In this document: one piece after another, positions 56,566-64,000 of the stretch | Position numbering within the stretch: the stretch's first letter is position 1 | How the letters are laid out: every line of letters begins with the position of its first letter | NCBI GenBank assembly: GCA_965207585.1 | Contig: CBDBMT010000003.1 | Location: forward strand, 1,550,001 to 1,614,000 | DNA length: 64,000 nt | Origin: Bin87 sp965207585 | Lineage (GTDB): Bacteria; Chloroflexota; Dehalococcoidia; Lucifugimonadales; UBA3495 | Direction of reading: 5' to 3' | Position numbers and translations under genes: made by a program | The notes under the pieces: generated by a model | Told to the model about the DNA's origin: nothing | Seen by the model: only the letters and a program-made list of their open reading frames with translations | The model's database searches: none

Positions 56566-57864
56566 GTGTCAACTGAACAGAGTCGGCAGAGATCCAGGAC
56601 TTTCCAAGTGGGTCTGCTCATGAAGGCCTACCGGGAGTCGTATTCGTCGGGCCTGGGTCGACGAGGGCTGACCCAGGAGGAGCTGCTTCGTCGCATGGCT
56701 GACGTGGATACCAGCTACGGCCAGCGGTTCAGCCACACGACCGTCTCCCGGTGGGAGTCCGGAGCCACCCGCCCCACGGTGGATCGGCTCCGCGTCTTCG
56801 GAAAGGCTCTGGACCTGTCCGATGCAGAGGTATCGGGGCTGATCACGCTGGCCGGCCTGTCCGATGGTGTTCAGCCCGCTGCCGATGAAGGCGCGAGCGC
56901 GACCCCCACTCCAGAGCACGAAACTGGTGCGGCGTCGGTCAGGCGTAGAGAGTCGGGTCGGGCCATCAGGTTGCTGCTGGAAGTGGTCCGGTTCTTTTTC
57001 CTGCGTTTCCTGCCGTTGGCGGCGTTGATCTCCGGGTTTCACTACCTGCTGTCGCTGGCCGGGTGGAATCACACATGGATGCCCGTGATCTGCGTGGCCT
57101 TCGCCTACCTGGTGGTCATGGGGCAGGGGGTGGTATTTCCGGACGAGTCCGCCGGTCTCAGGGAGTTTTACTGGATCTCGGTGTTCTTCGTGCTGACGAC
57201 GCCGCTCCTGCAGTTCGCGCCCCTGGGGCTGGACCATTACAACTTCCATCTGGTGGCCGGTTTTGGCGGCACGATGATGCCCTATATGCTGGCCCTGCTG
57301 GTTAACCTGACGCTGGCGTGGACGGCGGGTTTGATGTTCCACCTGCTGTGGAGGTGGCGTTACCGGGACGGCACCACCGTAGGTGGCACCGTGACGGGAG
57401 CGGCGTCGGTGACGCTTCCACCGTCGGGAGTGGTTTACGCGGTCGTGATGGTGATCACGAACTTCTCCGTGACGGTGCAGTTGTCGGTGGTGTTCGCGGT
57501 GTTGCCGATGGCGTTTTCGCTGTTGCTCGTTTTTCGCGACACTGGCGTGACGTTTACTGAGCGCGACCGTCAAACCCTGTTCCCGTTGCTGACGGCGGCG
57601 GCCTGCGTTTCGGTGCTGGTGGGGATGGCGGTCATAATGTCGATTTACCTATCTCCCGACTTTCCCTCAGTGCTGCCGGATCATAACCTGGTGAAGTCCT
57701 GGGAGTTGGATTTCGACATTCTGGGGTACACTCGACAGGAGGCGCTGGACCGGGTGAACCTGGGCTACATGTGGCACGCCATGTCCCTGTTGATTTACAT
57801 GTCATGCGTGGTAGGAGGCAGGCTCTTTGTGGAGATCCATCGGATGGGAGAAAGCGGACGATAA
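56566..57864 (+). CDS. XRE-type HTH fused to a multi-pass membrane domain
   Basis: 432 aa, GTG start. Residues ~20-100 are an XRE-like HTH with N-terminal extension (RRGLTQEELLRRMAD, FSHTTVSRWESGATRPT). After a linker, a short amphipathic helix and about 7-8 transmembrane helices (FLPLAALISGFHYLLSLAG, ... SLLIYMSCVVGGRLFVEI). Likely a membrane-tethered transcription regulator that senses a signal in the membrane, or an element-borne sensor. Not recognised by name. Confidence 0.75.
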   Translation: MSTEQSRQRSRTFQVGLLMKAYRESYSSGLGRRGLTQEELLRRMADVDTSYGQRFSHTTVSRWESGATRPTVDRLRVFGKALDLSDAEVSGLITLAGLSDGVQPAADEGASATPTPEHETGAASVRRRESGRAIRLLLEVVRFFFLRFLPLAALISGFHYLLSLAGWNHTWMPVICVAFAYLVVMGQGVVFPDESAGLREFYWISVFFVLTTPLLQFAPLGLDHYNFHLVAGFGGTMMPYMLALLVNLTLAWTAGLMFHLLWRWRYRDGTTVGGTVTGAASVTLPPSGVVYAVVMVITNFSVTVQLSVVFAVLPMAFSLLLVFRDTGVTFTERDRQTLFPLLTAAACVSVLVGMAVIMSIYLSPDFPSVLPDHNLVKSWELDFDILGYTRQEALDRVNLGYMWHAMSLLIYMSCVVGGRLFVEIHRMGESGR

Positions 57865-58373
57865 AAAGCTGTGCTTCGGCTGTCACACTGGGTGGCCGCG
57901 GTTGGGGTCGATGCCGGTAGGGAGCAGAATCCACGCTAAGGTCGCTATCGACGCTTTGGCCACTGGTATTCGCCGGTGAGCAGGGTGTGGTCCCGCCCAA
58001 GGGGTGAGATGTAAGTCAGGAGATCGGGCTCGACCGTCAGGCTGGCGTGTTCCCGCTGTCTGATCGCTTCGCCGGGATGGGCAATATCTCAGCAAATGAC
58101 GATGGCCGCGAGCAGATTGAGTTCAGCTATACGGTAGTGCTGGCCCTGGCTCGGCACGTCGAAGCGTGCCGAGCCTCCAGATGCTTCGTCGCGGGATGGG
58201 CAGCTCTGTCCGTAAGAGGGTCCCAGCAGACGGCTCAGTCCGTCGCCACCACCTCAGCTAATCCGATACCAGGAGCGTCTCATTGAATGGTACGGTTGCC
58301 ATTTCGCCGGGGGACCCTACCCGTACACTTCCCCCGTGGTGGCGATGCTCACTGAGGCGCGGGATGATCTTCG
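57865..58373. other. Region with no supported gene
   Basis: About 510 bases between convergent genes. Short frames only. Contains the hairpin at 58148-58175. Confidence 0.5.
58148..58175. repeat. Perfect 11-bp hairpin
   Basis: GGCTCGGCACG / CGTGCCGAGCC with a six-base loop. No T tract; between convergent genes, so it may still act as a transcript-end structure. Confidence 0.55.
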
Positions 58374-59171
58374 TCAAAGTTCCCGTTGCAGCTCCTGGAT
58401 GAGGTGTGGTGGCAGCTGGACCACCTGCGCGGCGCGGATGACGTGGGCCCGGTGATCAGGCGGGATCGGCACGGGTTGCATGGCCAACTCCGCGGGCAGG
58501 TATCCCATCGCCCTTGCGAGATGGCGCACCGTGGTGGGTGAGGTTTTGCCGTCGGCGTAGCGCAGGATATCCGTCGCGTCTTCCTATAGAACCGTCTCCT
58601 GCGACAGGCTGACGTGATCGGTCAGCACTCGTTTCAGGTGCGGGTCGTTGCCGGTGGCAATGCAGAGGGCGTTGGCCAACGCCAAGGGTGGGGTCGCGCT
58701 TTCCAGCAGGACGTGCAGGAAATTGTCCACCTGCTCTTCGGTAACGGTGTGTACGTGCCGCACGGCCTTCCGCACGGCGACCTCGATTTGGTTCCGCATG
58801 GTCTGCCGTTCCCATTCGTTGCCGGGCACGTCGGACTCCTCGAACATCTCCAGCGCGTCCGCCGTGTGGCGCAGCACCTGGTGCGCCGGGTATTCCGGCG
58901 GGTACGGTTCGACCAGGGCCTGGGTGTTCTGCGACCCGGCCAAAACGAAACTCACCGCCACGTAGGGATGCTCTTCCAGGTAATGATCGGTTTCCCAGGA
59001 GTCCGGGCTGGTCTGGTAATCGGGCGGCAGGAACGGTTGCCCGCCGCTGTGGTTGAGGACCGGGTAGACACGCGGAGGGTCGCTGTAGAGGAGCCGCGGG
59101 ACGTAGTCGTCGATGTCGCCGTCGCCGTTGGCGATGGACATCTGAACTGCGGTGCTGATGATGTGCCTCAT
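58374..59171 (-). pseudogene. Hypothetical gene with an internal amber codon
   Basis: ATG 59171 gives 195 codons (ANGDGDIDDYVPRLLYSDPP ... EEQVDNFLHVLLESATPP) to TAG 58584-58586. The same frame then continues for 69 natural codons (EDATDILRYADGKTSPTTV, HLARAMGYLPAELA) to TGA at 58374. Either the gene ends at TAG, or the protein is 265 aa with the TAG as sense or as a recent nonsense change. It lies downstream of the VapBC pair in the same direction. Not recognised. Confidence 0.65.
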
Positions 59172-59283
59172 GGCGCTTCCTGCTGGCCTCGGGGGTTGCA
59201 CTGGTCGTGGATCTTTGCCGGCACGGGGACGCGGCGAGCCCTGGTCGCCCTTCGGCGTCCGGGCGACGACCCAATCGCAACGA

Positions 59284-59685
59284 TCACCAGATGGTCGATA
59301 TCCCCGTTGACGCTGCCAGTGCCTCATCCCGCGTCACCACGGAAGCGCCGATCACGTTCGCCTCCGCGGCGATCAGCCGGTCGTGCATCTCCGGAACCTC
59401 GGGGAACCGGTCCAGCCTCTCCAGTTGCGCCCGGCCCAGCTCCGACAGTTCTATCCCGCCCACCGAGTCCAGCGTTGCCAGGAGCGCCGACGGTTCCAGG
59501 GGACGTCCCAGCTTCACCGACAGGTAGTAGAACTCCGCCACCACGATGGCGGGGACCACCACCGTGGCGTTGCCCGTTTCCGCCAACTGGAAGACCGCGC
59601 TGGCGGCGGCGCTGAGACGCTCGGGCGAGCGGAAATACCACCAGAGGGCGTGGGTGTCCGTGACGAACCGGGTCCGGTCAGCCAT
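59284..59685 (-). CDS. vapC: VapC-type PIN-domain toxin
   Basis: 133 aa. PIN-domain acids: Asp in FVTDTHALWW, Glu in VVAEFYYL, and Asp/Asp near MHDRLIAAEA and VVTRDEAL. Small ribonuclease of type II toxin-antitoxin systems. Its ATG overlaps the antitoxin stop by eight bases, the usual coupled arrangement. Confidence 0.9.
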   Translation of the reverse strand: MADRTRFVTDTHALWWYFRSPERLSAAASAVFQLAETGNATVVVPAIVVAEFYYLSVKLGRPLEPSALLATLDSVGGIELSELGRAQLERLDRFPEVPEMHDRLIAAEANVIGASVVTRDEALAASTGISTIW

Positions 59686-59968
59686 CGACCCTTCCCGTCA
59701 TTTCCTCCGGTGGCTCCGCGCGGGTTTCCCAGATGCCCTTGATGTCCTGGAAGTCTTGGTATTCGGCGTCGGGCAACTCGGACAGGGCGCCCCGCAGTGT
59801 GGCCAAGGAAGGTTTGTCATCGCCGCTGGTATCCACCGCGGTGAGCCGCCCGCACGGCCGGCCCCGGCGGGTGATGATCACCTCTTCGCCGTGGTCCAGG
59901 TCCCGAAGTATCTCACTGAGACGGGCCTTGGCCTCCCTGATGCTGTATGTGGTCATGTTGTCCGCCAT
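59678..59968 (-). CDS. vapB: Phd/YefM-type antitoxin
   Basis: 96 aa from ATG 59968 (an ATG at 59956 gives MTTYSIREAK directly; the frame is open to 60001). YSIREAKARLSEILRDLDHG and VIITRRGRPCGRL form the Phd/YefM DNA-binding N-terminus; the C-terminal tail is acidic and would wrap the PIN toxin. Presumed autorepressor of the pair. Confidence 0.88.
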   Translation of the reverse strand: MADNMTTYSIREAKARLSEILRDLDHGEEVIITRRGRPCGRLTAVDTSGDDKPSLATLRGALSELPDAEYQDFQDIKGIWETRAEPPEEMTGRVDG

Positions 59969-60112
59969 GTGCTGATCATATTGATATGCCAATGTGACCA
60001 CATTCTAGCATGGAGCACCGAACCCCGTGGCCAGGCAGACATCCCGCCAGGCCCATGTCGGTGAACCCGTTGGCGTGAGATCCCGCCGCGTCTGGGCAGA
60101 GGCCGATGCGCA

Positions 60113-60610
60113 TCACCCGACCTCGACGTTCCAGCGCCAGAATCCCTGGTGACCAGTGGCCGGCGCTGGATCCGGAAGCGCCTCCACGTCGTCCAAAAAC
60201 CACAGCCAGCGGCCGGAGCTGAAGTCTCCCCAGGGATCGACGGGGGTTCGCCCCGCTCCCATGGCGCAGCCAACCTCGGTGCCGTCGTCATGCACCGCGT
60301 GGCCGGACCACGGGTCAACGCGGGAAACCCGTGCCATGCCGGCCAGGACGGCGGTGGCCACCACCGCGCCGGTCGGGATGATCACCCGCCTGTCCTCTCC
60401 CCACTGGGCCCGCAGCTCCCGTTCGATGGCATCACCCGGCTGGCGCACTACCCGCTTGCCGGCGTGGACGGCGATCCGCCGCCCCACCAGCCTGGCCGGC
60501 GCCGGCCAGGACCGGGTCTCCACCGTCTTGATCCCCAGGGCGACCAGCGATGCCCAGGGCTGGTGCAGCGTGATGGCGTACACCGGCTCACCGCTGGTGG
60601 GGTTGGCCAT
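60113..60610 (-). CDS. ASCH-domain protein
   Basis: 165 aa. AITLHQPWASLVALGIKTVETRSW and RRIAVHAGKR, then VVATAVLAGM, are the ASCH fold. Its ATG lies 23 bases inside the upstream zinc-protein ORF, so translation is coupled. Likely nucleotide or RNA binding; separate lineage from the ASCH at 31256 (longer insertion, WGDFSSGRWLWFLDDV end). Confidence 0.85.
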   Translation of the reverse strand: MANPTSGEPVYAITLHQPWASLVALGIKTVETRSWPAPARLVGRRIAVHAGKRVVRQPGDAIERELRAQWGEDRRVIIPTGAVVATAVLAGMARVSRVDPWSGHAVHDDGTEVGCAMGAGRTPVDPWGDFSSGRWLWFLDDVEALPDPAPATGHQGFWRWNVEVG

Positions 60611-60821
60611 ACTCGGCCGAGGACGCCCCCCGATGAGTCGCCGTCACCGGGCCACCGCCGGGTTTGATCTCGGTAATCACGCCGGCGGCCACGGCGGCCC
60701 TGATGATGTGGTGGCGGCAGTAGTCCTGGCCGCCGATGCGGTACAGCGTCTTGACATAGACGGTGTGTGGGACGCGGACGGGCGGCTCCAGCTCGGCGCC
60801 GCAGGCAACGCAGTTGGGCAT
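60588..60821 (-). CDS. Small zinc-binding protein, 77 aa
   Basis: ATG 60821 with GGAGG eight bases upstream. MPNCVACGAEL and YCRHH give metal ligands; AAVAAGVITEIKPGGG is the C-terminal half. First gene of a pair with the ASCH protein. A degraded inverted copy of the C-terminal half is at 61290-61410. Phage-type accessory protein by size and motif. Confidence 0.65.
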   Translation of the reverse strand: MPNCVACGAELEPPVRVPHTVYVKTLYRIGGQDYCRHHIIRAAVAAGVITEIKPGGGPVTATHRGASSAEYGQPHQR

Positions 60822-60914
60822 GGTGTTCACCTCCGGGTGATTGGTGGCATTGACCGGATTGTAGTGAAAACCCCCGGCGCCCCTTGGCGTTTTGCCCGGG
60901 ACGCAGCCAAGCCA

Positions 60915-61035
60915 TGGACCGGTGACCAATGGTATGCCATGGATTCCAATGCATTGGATACCAGTCCAGTCCAATCCATTGCGGTGCATTCCTTTTAATA
61001 GGAGCGCATGCCATTGCAATGGATAGCCATCCATT
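60915..61035 (-). promoter_or_regulatory. Palindrome-rich control region of ASCH operon
   Basis: Contains TCCAATGCATTGGA (60945-60958) and CCATTGCAATGG (61011-61022), both perfect palindromes, plus related half-sites (CAATGGTATGCCATGG, TCCAATCCATTG) around them. Four or more copies of a CCAT/CAATG element within 120 bases, upstream of the zinc-protein gene. Looks like an operator array. Confidence 0.55.
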
Positions 61036-61208
61036 CATCGCCGCCGGCGCCCGGGTGGTTGGCGACGTGTGCACGCCGCGGGATCCGCGCTCCGGCCGAG
61101 CGTGAGCGAAGGCAGCCCGTGGCCACGGCCGGTTTTGAGCCCGCGGTGGTCAGGCAAACGACGGCGACATCAAGGGTTTGGAACTCCACTTGCGCACTCC
61201 CGTTCGCC

Positions 61209-61232
61209 GCGCGATAATTACCATTATCGCGC
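61209..61232. promoter_or_regulatory. 10-bp inverted repeat GCGCGATAAT
   Basis: GCGCGATAAT-TACC-ATTATCGCGC, perfect arms, AT-rich centre. Could be an operator or hairpin. Confidence 0.5.
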
Positions 61233-61289
61233 CGCGAATGGACGTTCGCAAGACGGGCCCAAGCGGCTACTTTCACCGTCGTTTACCTG

Positions 61290-61410
61290 ACCACGCGGGC
61301 TGTAAAACCGGCCGTGGCCGCCGGCGTCATCGCCGAGGTCAAACCCCGGCGCCACACCGTGGGCGGCTCATCGGGGAGCGCCTGCAGCCGAATATGGCCG
61401 GCCTCACCAC
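61290..61410 (+). pseudogene. Inverted partial copy of the zinc-protein gene
   Basis: Plus strand encodes KPAVAAGVIAEVKPRRHTV, closely matching the minus-strand protein at 60588 (AAVAAGVITEIKPGGG). Base similarity covers about 115 bases. Remnant of a duplication or inversion around the operon. Confidence 0.65.
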
Positions 61411-61598
61411 GGATGATACGACGTGTTCCACTTGTCGCACCAACCTCGAGGTGGCGCCGACCCGGCCGACGCATCGAGGTGAAGGCACCAATGCTGAAGG
61501 AACCGCGTCCATTGCCGTGTCGCACCCGGTAGGGCACGACTGCTAAACTGCTCTCCCGCTGGAGCTGTCCGTCACCTGCTCTGCGAGGTGCGCACACG
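61411..61598. other. Short spacer without a gene
   Basis: Contains a plus-strand CSTCRTNLEV stretch (residual zinc motif) and no complete ORF. Confidence 0.4.
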
Positions 61599-61865
61599 AT
61601 GAGCGGTTACACTTGGACGAGGGGGATCAAGAGCAACGGCGGCCTGGGTTTTCCGGCCTTGCCGGCCGTGTTGACCGCCGTCACTTGGATAGTTGATCCG
61701 ATTGTCGCCGGCGTGGGGCCGGAAGCTGGGAAGTTGACCGCCATGATGACAAGACCCTCCACCGTCGGGACGACGTGCCTGTTCGCCCTGGCGGCGGCCG
61801 TGATGGCGATCTGGTCGCGCCGCCGGCCGGGATGCCGATTCCACCAGACGCGGTTCACGGCATGA
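61599..61865 (+). CDS. 88-aa putative membrane protein coupled to lipoprotein gene
   Basis: ATG 61599. Two hydrophobic stretches (FPALPAVLTAVTWIVDP; TTCLFALAAAVMAIW followed by SRRR). Its TGA overlaps the next ATG (ATGA), supporting translation. Not recognised; the opposite strand is also open. Confidence 0.45.
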   Translation: MSGYTWTRGIKSNGGLGFPALPAVLTAVTWIVDPIVAGVGPEAGKLTAMMTRPSTVGTTCLFALAAAVMAIWSRRRPGCRFHQTRFTA

Positions 61866-64000
61866 AGTCGGTTCTGAGAACGGTAGGGCTGGGATTCGCG
61901 GCCCTTGTATTGACCGCCTGCGCGGGGATGCCTTCTGACGGCGTTCCCACCACAGCTCCAGCGCGCGCGGGCTGGGGCACTCCGGAGCCGGCCTCGGAAA
62001 CCCACCGACTGGACCTGTCTCCGGGAATGGTGGTCGCCTTCGTCGAGGGGTTGACGCCCGAGATGTCGGAGAAGGTTGCCTACGTCACTCACGTCCCATC
62101 CGGCTCTCAGGCGATTGTGGACGGCGACGGCAAGGTCGTGCAGCGACACGACGGACGCCCGGACGGCACGGACCACCTGGACGCGGTCCTGAACGACGGG
62201 GATGCCATGGCCCGGATCCTCGAGGGTATCACCAACGGCGAGGACGCCAGGCCCCAGCCGCATACCATCAACTGGGTTCCAATGGTGATATTCGACGGCA
62301 TCCATTACCTGAGGCGGTGGGAGCAGGTCGGGAAAATAACTCGCGCAGACATCAGCGACCTTACGACGGAACACCTGGGCTCGGAGCTCTACCGGGTTGC
62401 CTTCCGGGGCGACGGGTATGCGGGCCCGTGGTACCACTATCAGGACGGTGACGCGACCTTCCTGAACCCGGGCACGCCGGTCTATGCGGTCCAGGGCTAC
62501 TCACCAAAGTTCCGCCTGGCCACCCTGGATCAGGGCAGGCTGACGTTATACGAAGCCGACACCAACCCGTTCGCCAAGACCGGCGAGGATCTGCTGGACA
62601 TTCGGGACAAGGTTGCGGCCATCGACATCCTTGAAGATGATGACGAAAACACGCTCCTGGCCACGATCGATGATCATCCTACCGTCGCACGGTTCGTTGA
62701 CCTGGCGCTCGCGGCGCCCGTCAATCAGAACGACCGCGACCGGCGCGGACCGCGCTACTTTCTCCGTCTTCGCCTGGCCGACGGAACCTCGGTGGTCCGG
62801 GTATTCAGGCCGGAGACGGGAGAGCTCTCCCGTGGCGTCATGACGGATCCTGAAGCGGCATCCATCGTGTCTGATGCGCTGCGAAACCGTCGCGCACCGG
62901 ATCAGGCGACCACAAACCTATCGCCGAGTCCTGACACTTCGCCACTAAACAACGGCCCAGCCTCTGCGGTGGTTTTCCCGCGGCATGACGCACCGCTGGG
63001 TACGGACCGAGGCGAGGAGTACTTCGCCGGGCAACTCGTCCTGAGGGAGGGTTGCCTTCGCGCGGAAGTTTTGCCGAAATATGATCCCAATGATCCCGGA
63101 TCCTGGTTGATCATCTGGCCCAGCGGGTTCACGTTCGAAACCGAGGCCGAAACGGTGCGGGTGGTGGACGAACTTGGTCGGGTCGTTGCGCAGGTCGGCG
63201 ACTACGTCCGGCTCAGCCGCGCCGCATTCTCCTTTCAAGAGGCCGCAGAGAGGGAGTTGGTAAGGGGACTGTCGGAGGATTGCACAGAACCCTATTTCCT
63301 GGTGGGCGACGAGGTGAACGCCTTCGATCCTGGGTCCGAAGCCACTGAGCTCCACTTGTCAAACCCCGACGTCGTGTTTTTCAGGCAAAGGACTACGGTG
63401 GCACGGTACCAGACGATGATGACTGCGGCAGGGGTGGGGGAGCTCATTTTGGACGGCCAGTGCCTGCGGTTGAAAGATGGCTCCCCGAGAGAGTATTGGC
63501 CGACGATCATCTGGCCTGCCGGGTTCACGCCCCACGTCAACGAAGGTGTGGTCGAAATCCAAAACGGGGCTGGCCGCGTCATGGCACGGGTGGGAGATCA
63601 GATCGCCGGCGGCGGCGGCTTTTTCGACCGCAGCAGCGGGGATTGTCCCGGACCCATCTGGCAAGCCAACGATATGAAAACCCTGCCGGACGTCGAGGTC
63701 TACTTCCCGAAGCAGGATGGAACTCTCGCGCCAGAGGAGGGAACGGAGCTTTTCTCGGGAAAGCTGGTCCTGTGGGGCAAATGCTTGCAGGTATCGGACG
63801 ACGTCATCCGAGTGAGAGACCGGGTGTACGCCGGAATATCCCCGCTGATCATCTGGCCGCATGACTTCGCGCTCGGCAGGCAAGACGGGGTTGTGGGGAT
63901 AGTCGATGGAACCGGGAGCGTTGTCGCCCGCGTGGGAGATGAGGTCGAATTCGACGCCTTCAACCTCACCTACGAAGAGGCCAGGGAGCATGGCGGGCTT
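61862..64000 (+). CDS. Lipoprotein with three tandem repeat modules (3' end outside window)
   Basis: 713 codons and still open at 64000. Signal peptide with lipobox L-T-A-C at Cys20. Residues ~30-265 form an unassigned N-terminal region; ~275-335 is shared with the partial gene at the window start (RFVDL ... GPRYFL ... TGELSRG). Then three copies of a ~60-residue module at about 388-450, 528-580 and 630-694, each with L-V-L/L-R-L near a Cys, a central IIWP-x-GF (IIWPSGF, IIWPAGF, IIWPHDF) and a closing V-x-A-R/Q-V-G-D. The modules look like small beta domains. Exported, anchored to the outer face of the membrane. Family unknown to me. Confidence 0.85.
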   Translation, partial: MKSVLRTVGLGFAALVLTACAGMPSDGVPTTAPARAGWGTPEPASETHRLDLSPGMVVAFVEGLTPEMSEKVAYVTHVPSGSQAIVDGDGKVVQRHDGRPDGTDHLDAVLNDGDAMARILEGITNGEDARPQPHTINWVPMVIFDGIHYLRRWEQVGKITRADISDLTTEHLGSELYRVAFRGDGYAGPWYHYQDGDATFLNPGTPVYAVQGYSPKFRLATLDQGRLTLYEADTNPFAKTGEDLLDIRDKVAAIDILEDDDENTLLATIDDHPTVARFVDLALAAPVNQNDRDRRGPRYFLRLRLADGTSVVRVFRPETGELSRGVMTDPEAASIVSDALRNRRAPDQATTNLSPSPDTSPLNNGPASAVVFPRHDAPLGTDRGEEYFAGQLVLREGCLRAEVLPKYDPNDPGSWLIIWPSGFTFETEAETVRVVDELGRVVAQVGDYVRLSRAAFSFQEAAERELVRGLSEDCTEPYFLVGDEVNAFDPGSEATELHLSNPDVVFFRQRTTVARYQTMMTAAGVGELILDGQCLRLKDGSPREYWPTIIWPAGFTPHVNEGVVEIQNGAGRVMARVGDQIAGGGGFFDRSSGDCPGPIWQANDMKTLPDVEVYFPKQDGTLAPEEGTELFSGKLVLWGKCLQVSDDVIRVRDRVYAGISPLIIWPHDFALGRQDGVVGIVDGTGSVVARVGDEVEFDAFNLTYEEAREHGGL

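Overview
GC-rich bacterial window with a lipoprotein-rich cell surface, low coding density between islands, and much mobile DNA. Codon use, lipobox lipoproteins, a serpin, large FN3/CARDB surface proteins, VapBC and multiple amidase- and recombinase-type genes would fit a Chloroflexota-like genome. That placement is inference; there is no rRNA or complete tRNA here to anchor it.

Layout. 1-2.2 kb: 3' end of a lipoprotein-family gene (a paralogue sits at the far right end) and a serpin lipoprotein. 2.2-16.2 kb: an accessory island, mostly minus strand: HNH nuclease, Cys-rich small proteins, a 640-aa protein with a zinc cluster, an HTH fragment, several frame-broken ORFs, a degenerate GC-rich repeat field (7.4-9.7 kb) and a broken tyrosine recombinase. 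An amidase and a Rieske protein are embedded in it. 16.3-24.6 kb: recombination hub with two paralogous tyrosine recombinases in one operon (the larger split by an IS), a short P4-like integrase, and an xis/int pair next to a tRNA-3'-end-like sequence. 24.7-26.4 kb: two decayed IS fragments.

26.4-32.4 kb: the most interesting locus, a tight seven-gene operon (nucleotidyltransferase-like protein, XRE-ImmA metallopeptidase, two-Cys-cluster protein with a frameshift, radical SAM enzyme, DPPW methyltransferase-like protein, ASCH protein, P-loop kinase) that I cannot match to a named system. It reads like a regulated nucleotide or nucleic-acid modification or defence cassette.

32.4-45 kb: membrane proteins, a TnpB remnant, a helicase remnant, a TnpB with three nonsense codons but no frameshift, then phage-like genes at 38.7-45 kb containing an intact TnpB with a putative omega-RNA tail, an IS21 relic and repeat arrays. 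Many of these phage-like genes continue cleanly across in-frame TAG or TAA and all end in TGA.

45-54.4 kb: a two-gene minus-strand operon for huge secreted surface proteins; the second gene is split by a second, apparently identical copy of the 1460-bp IS. 54.4-64 kb: regulators, an HTH plus multi-pass membrane protein, VapBC, an ASCH/zinc-protein pair behind a palindrome-rich promoter, and a lipoprotein with three tandem repeat modules that runs off the window.

The two IS insertions each have a 5-bp target duplication, and removing the IS restores the reading frame in both hosts, so the transpositions look recent.
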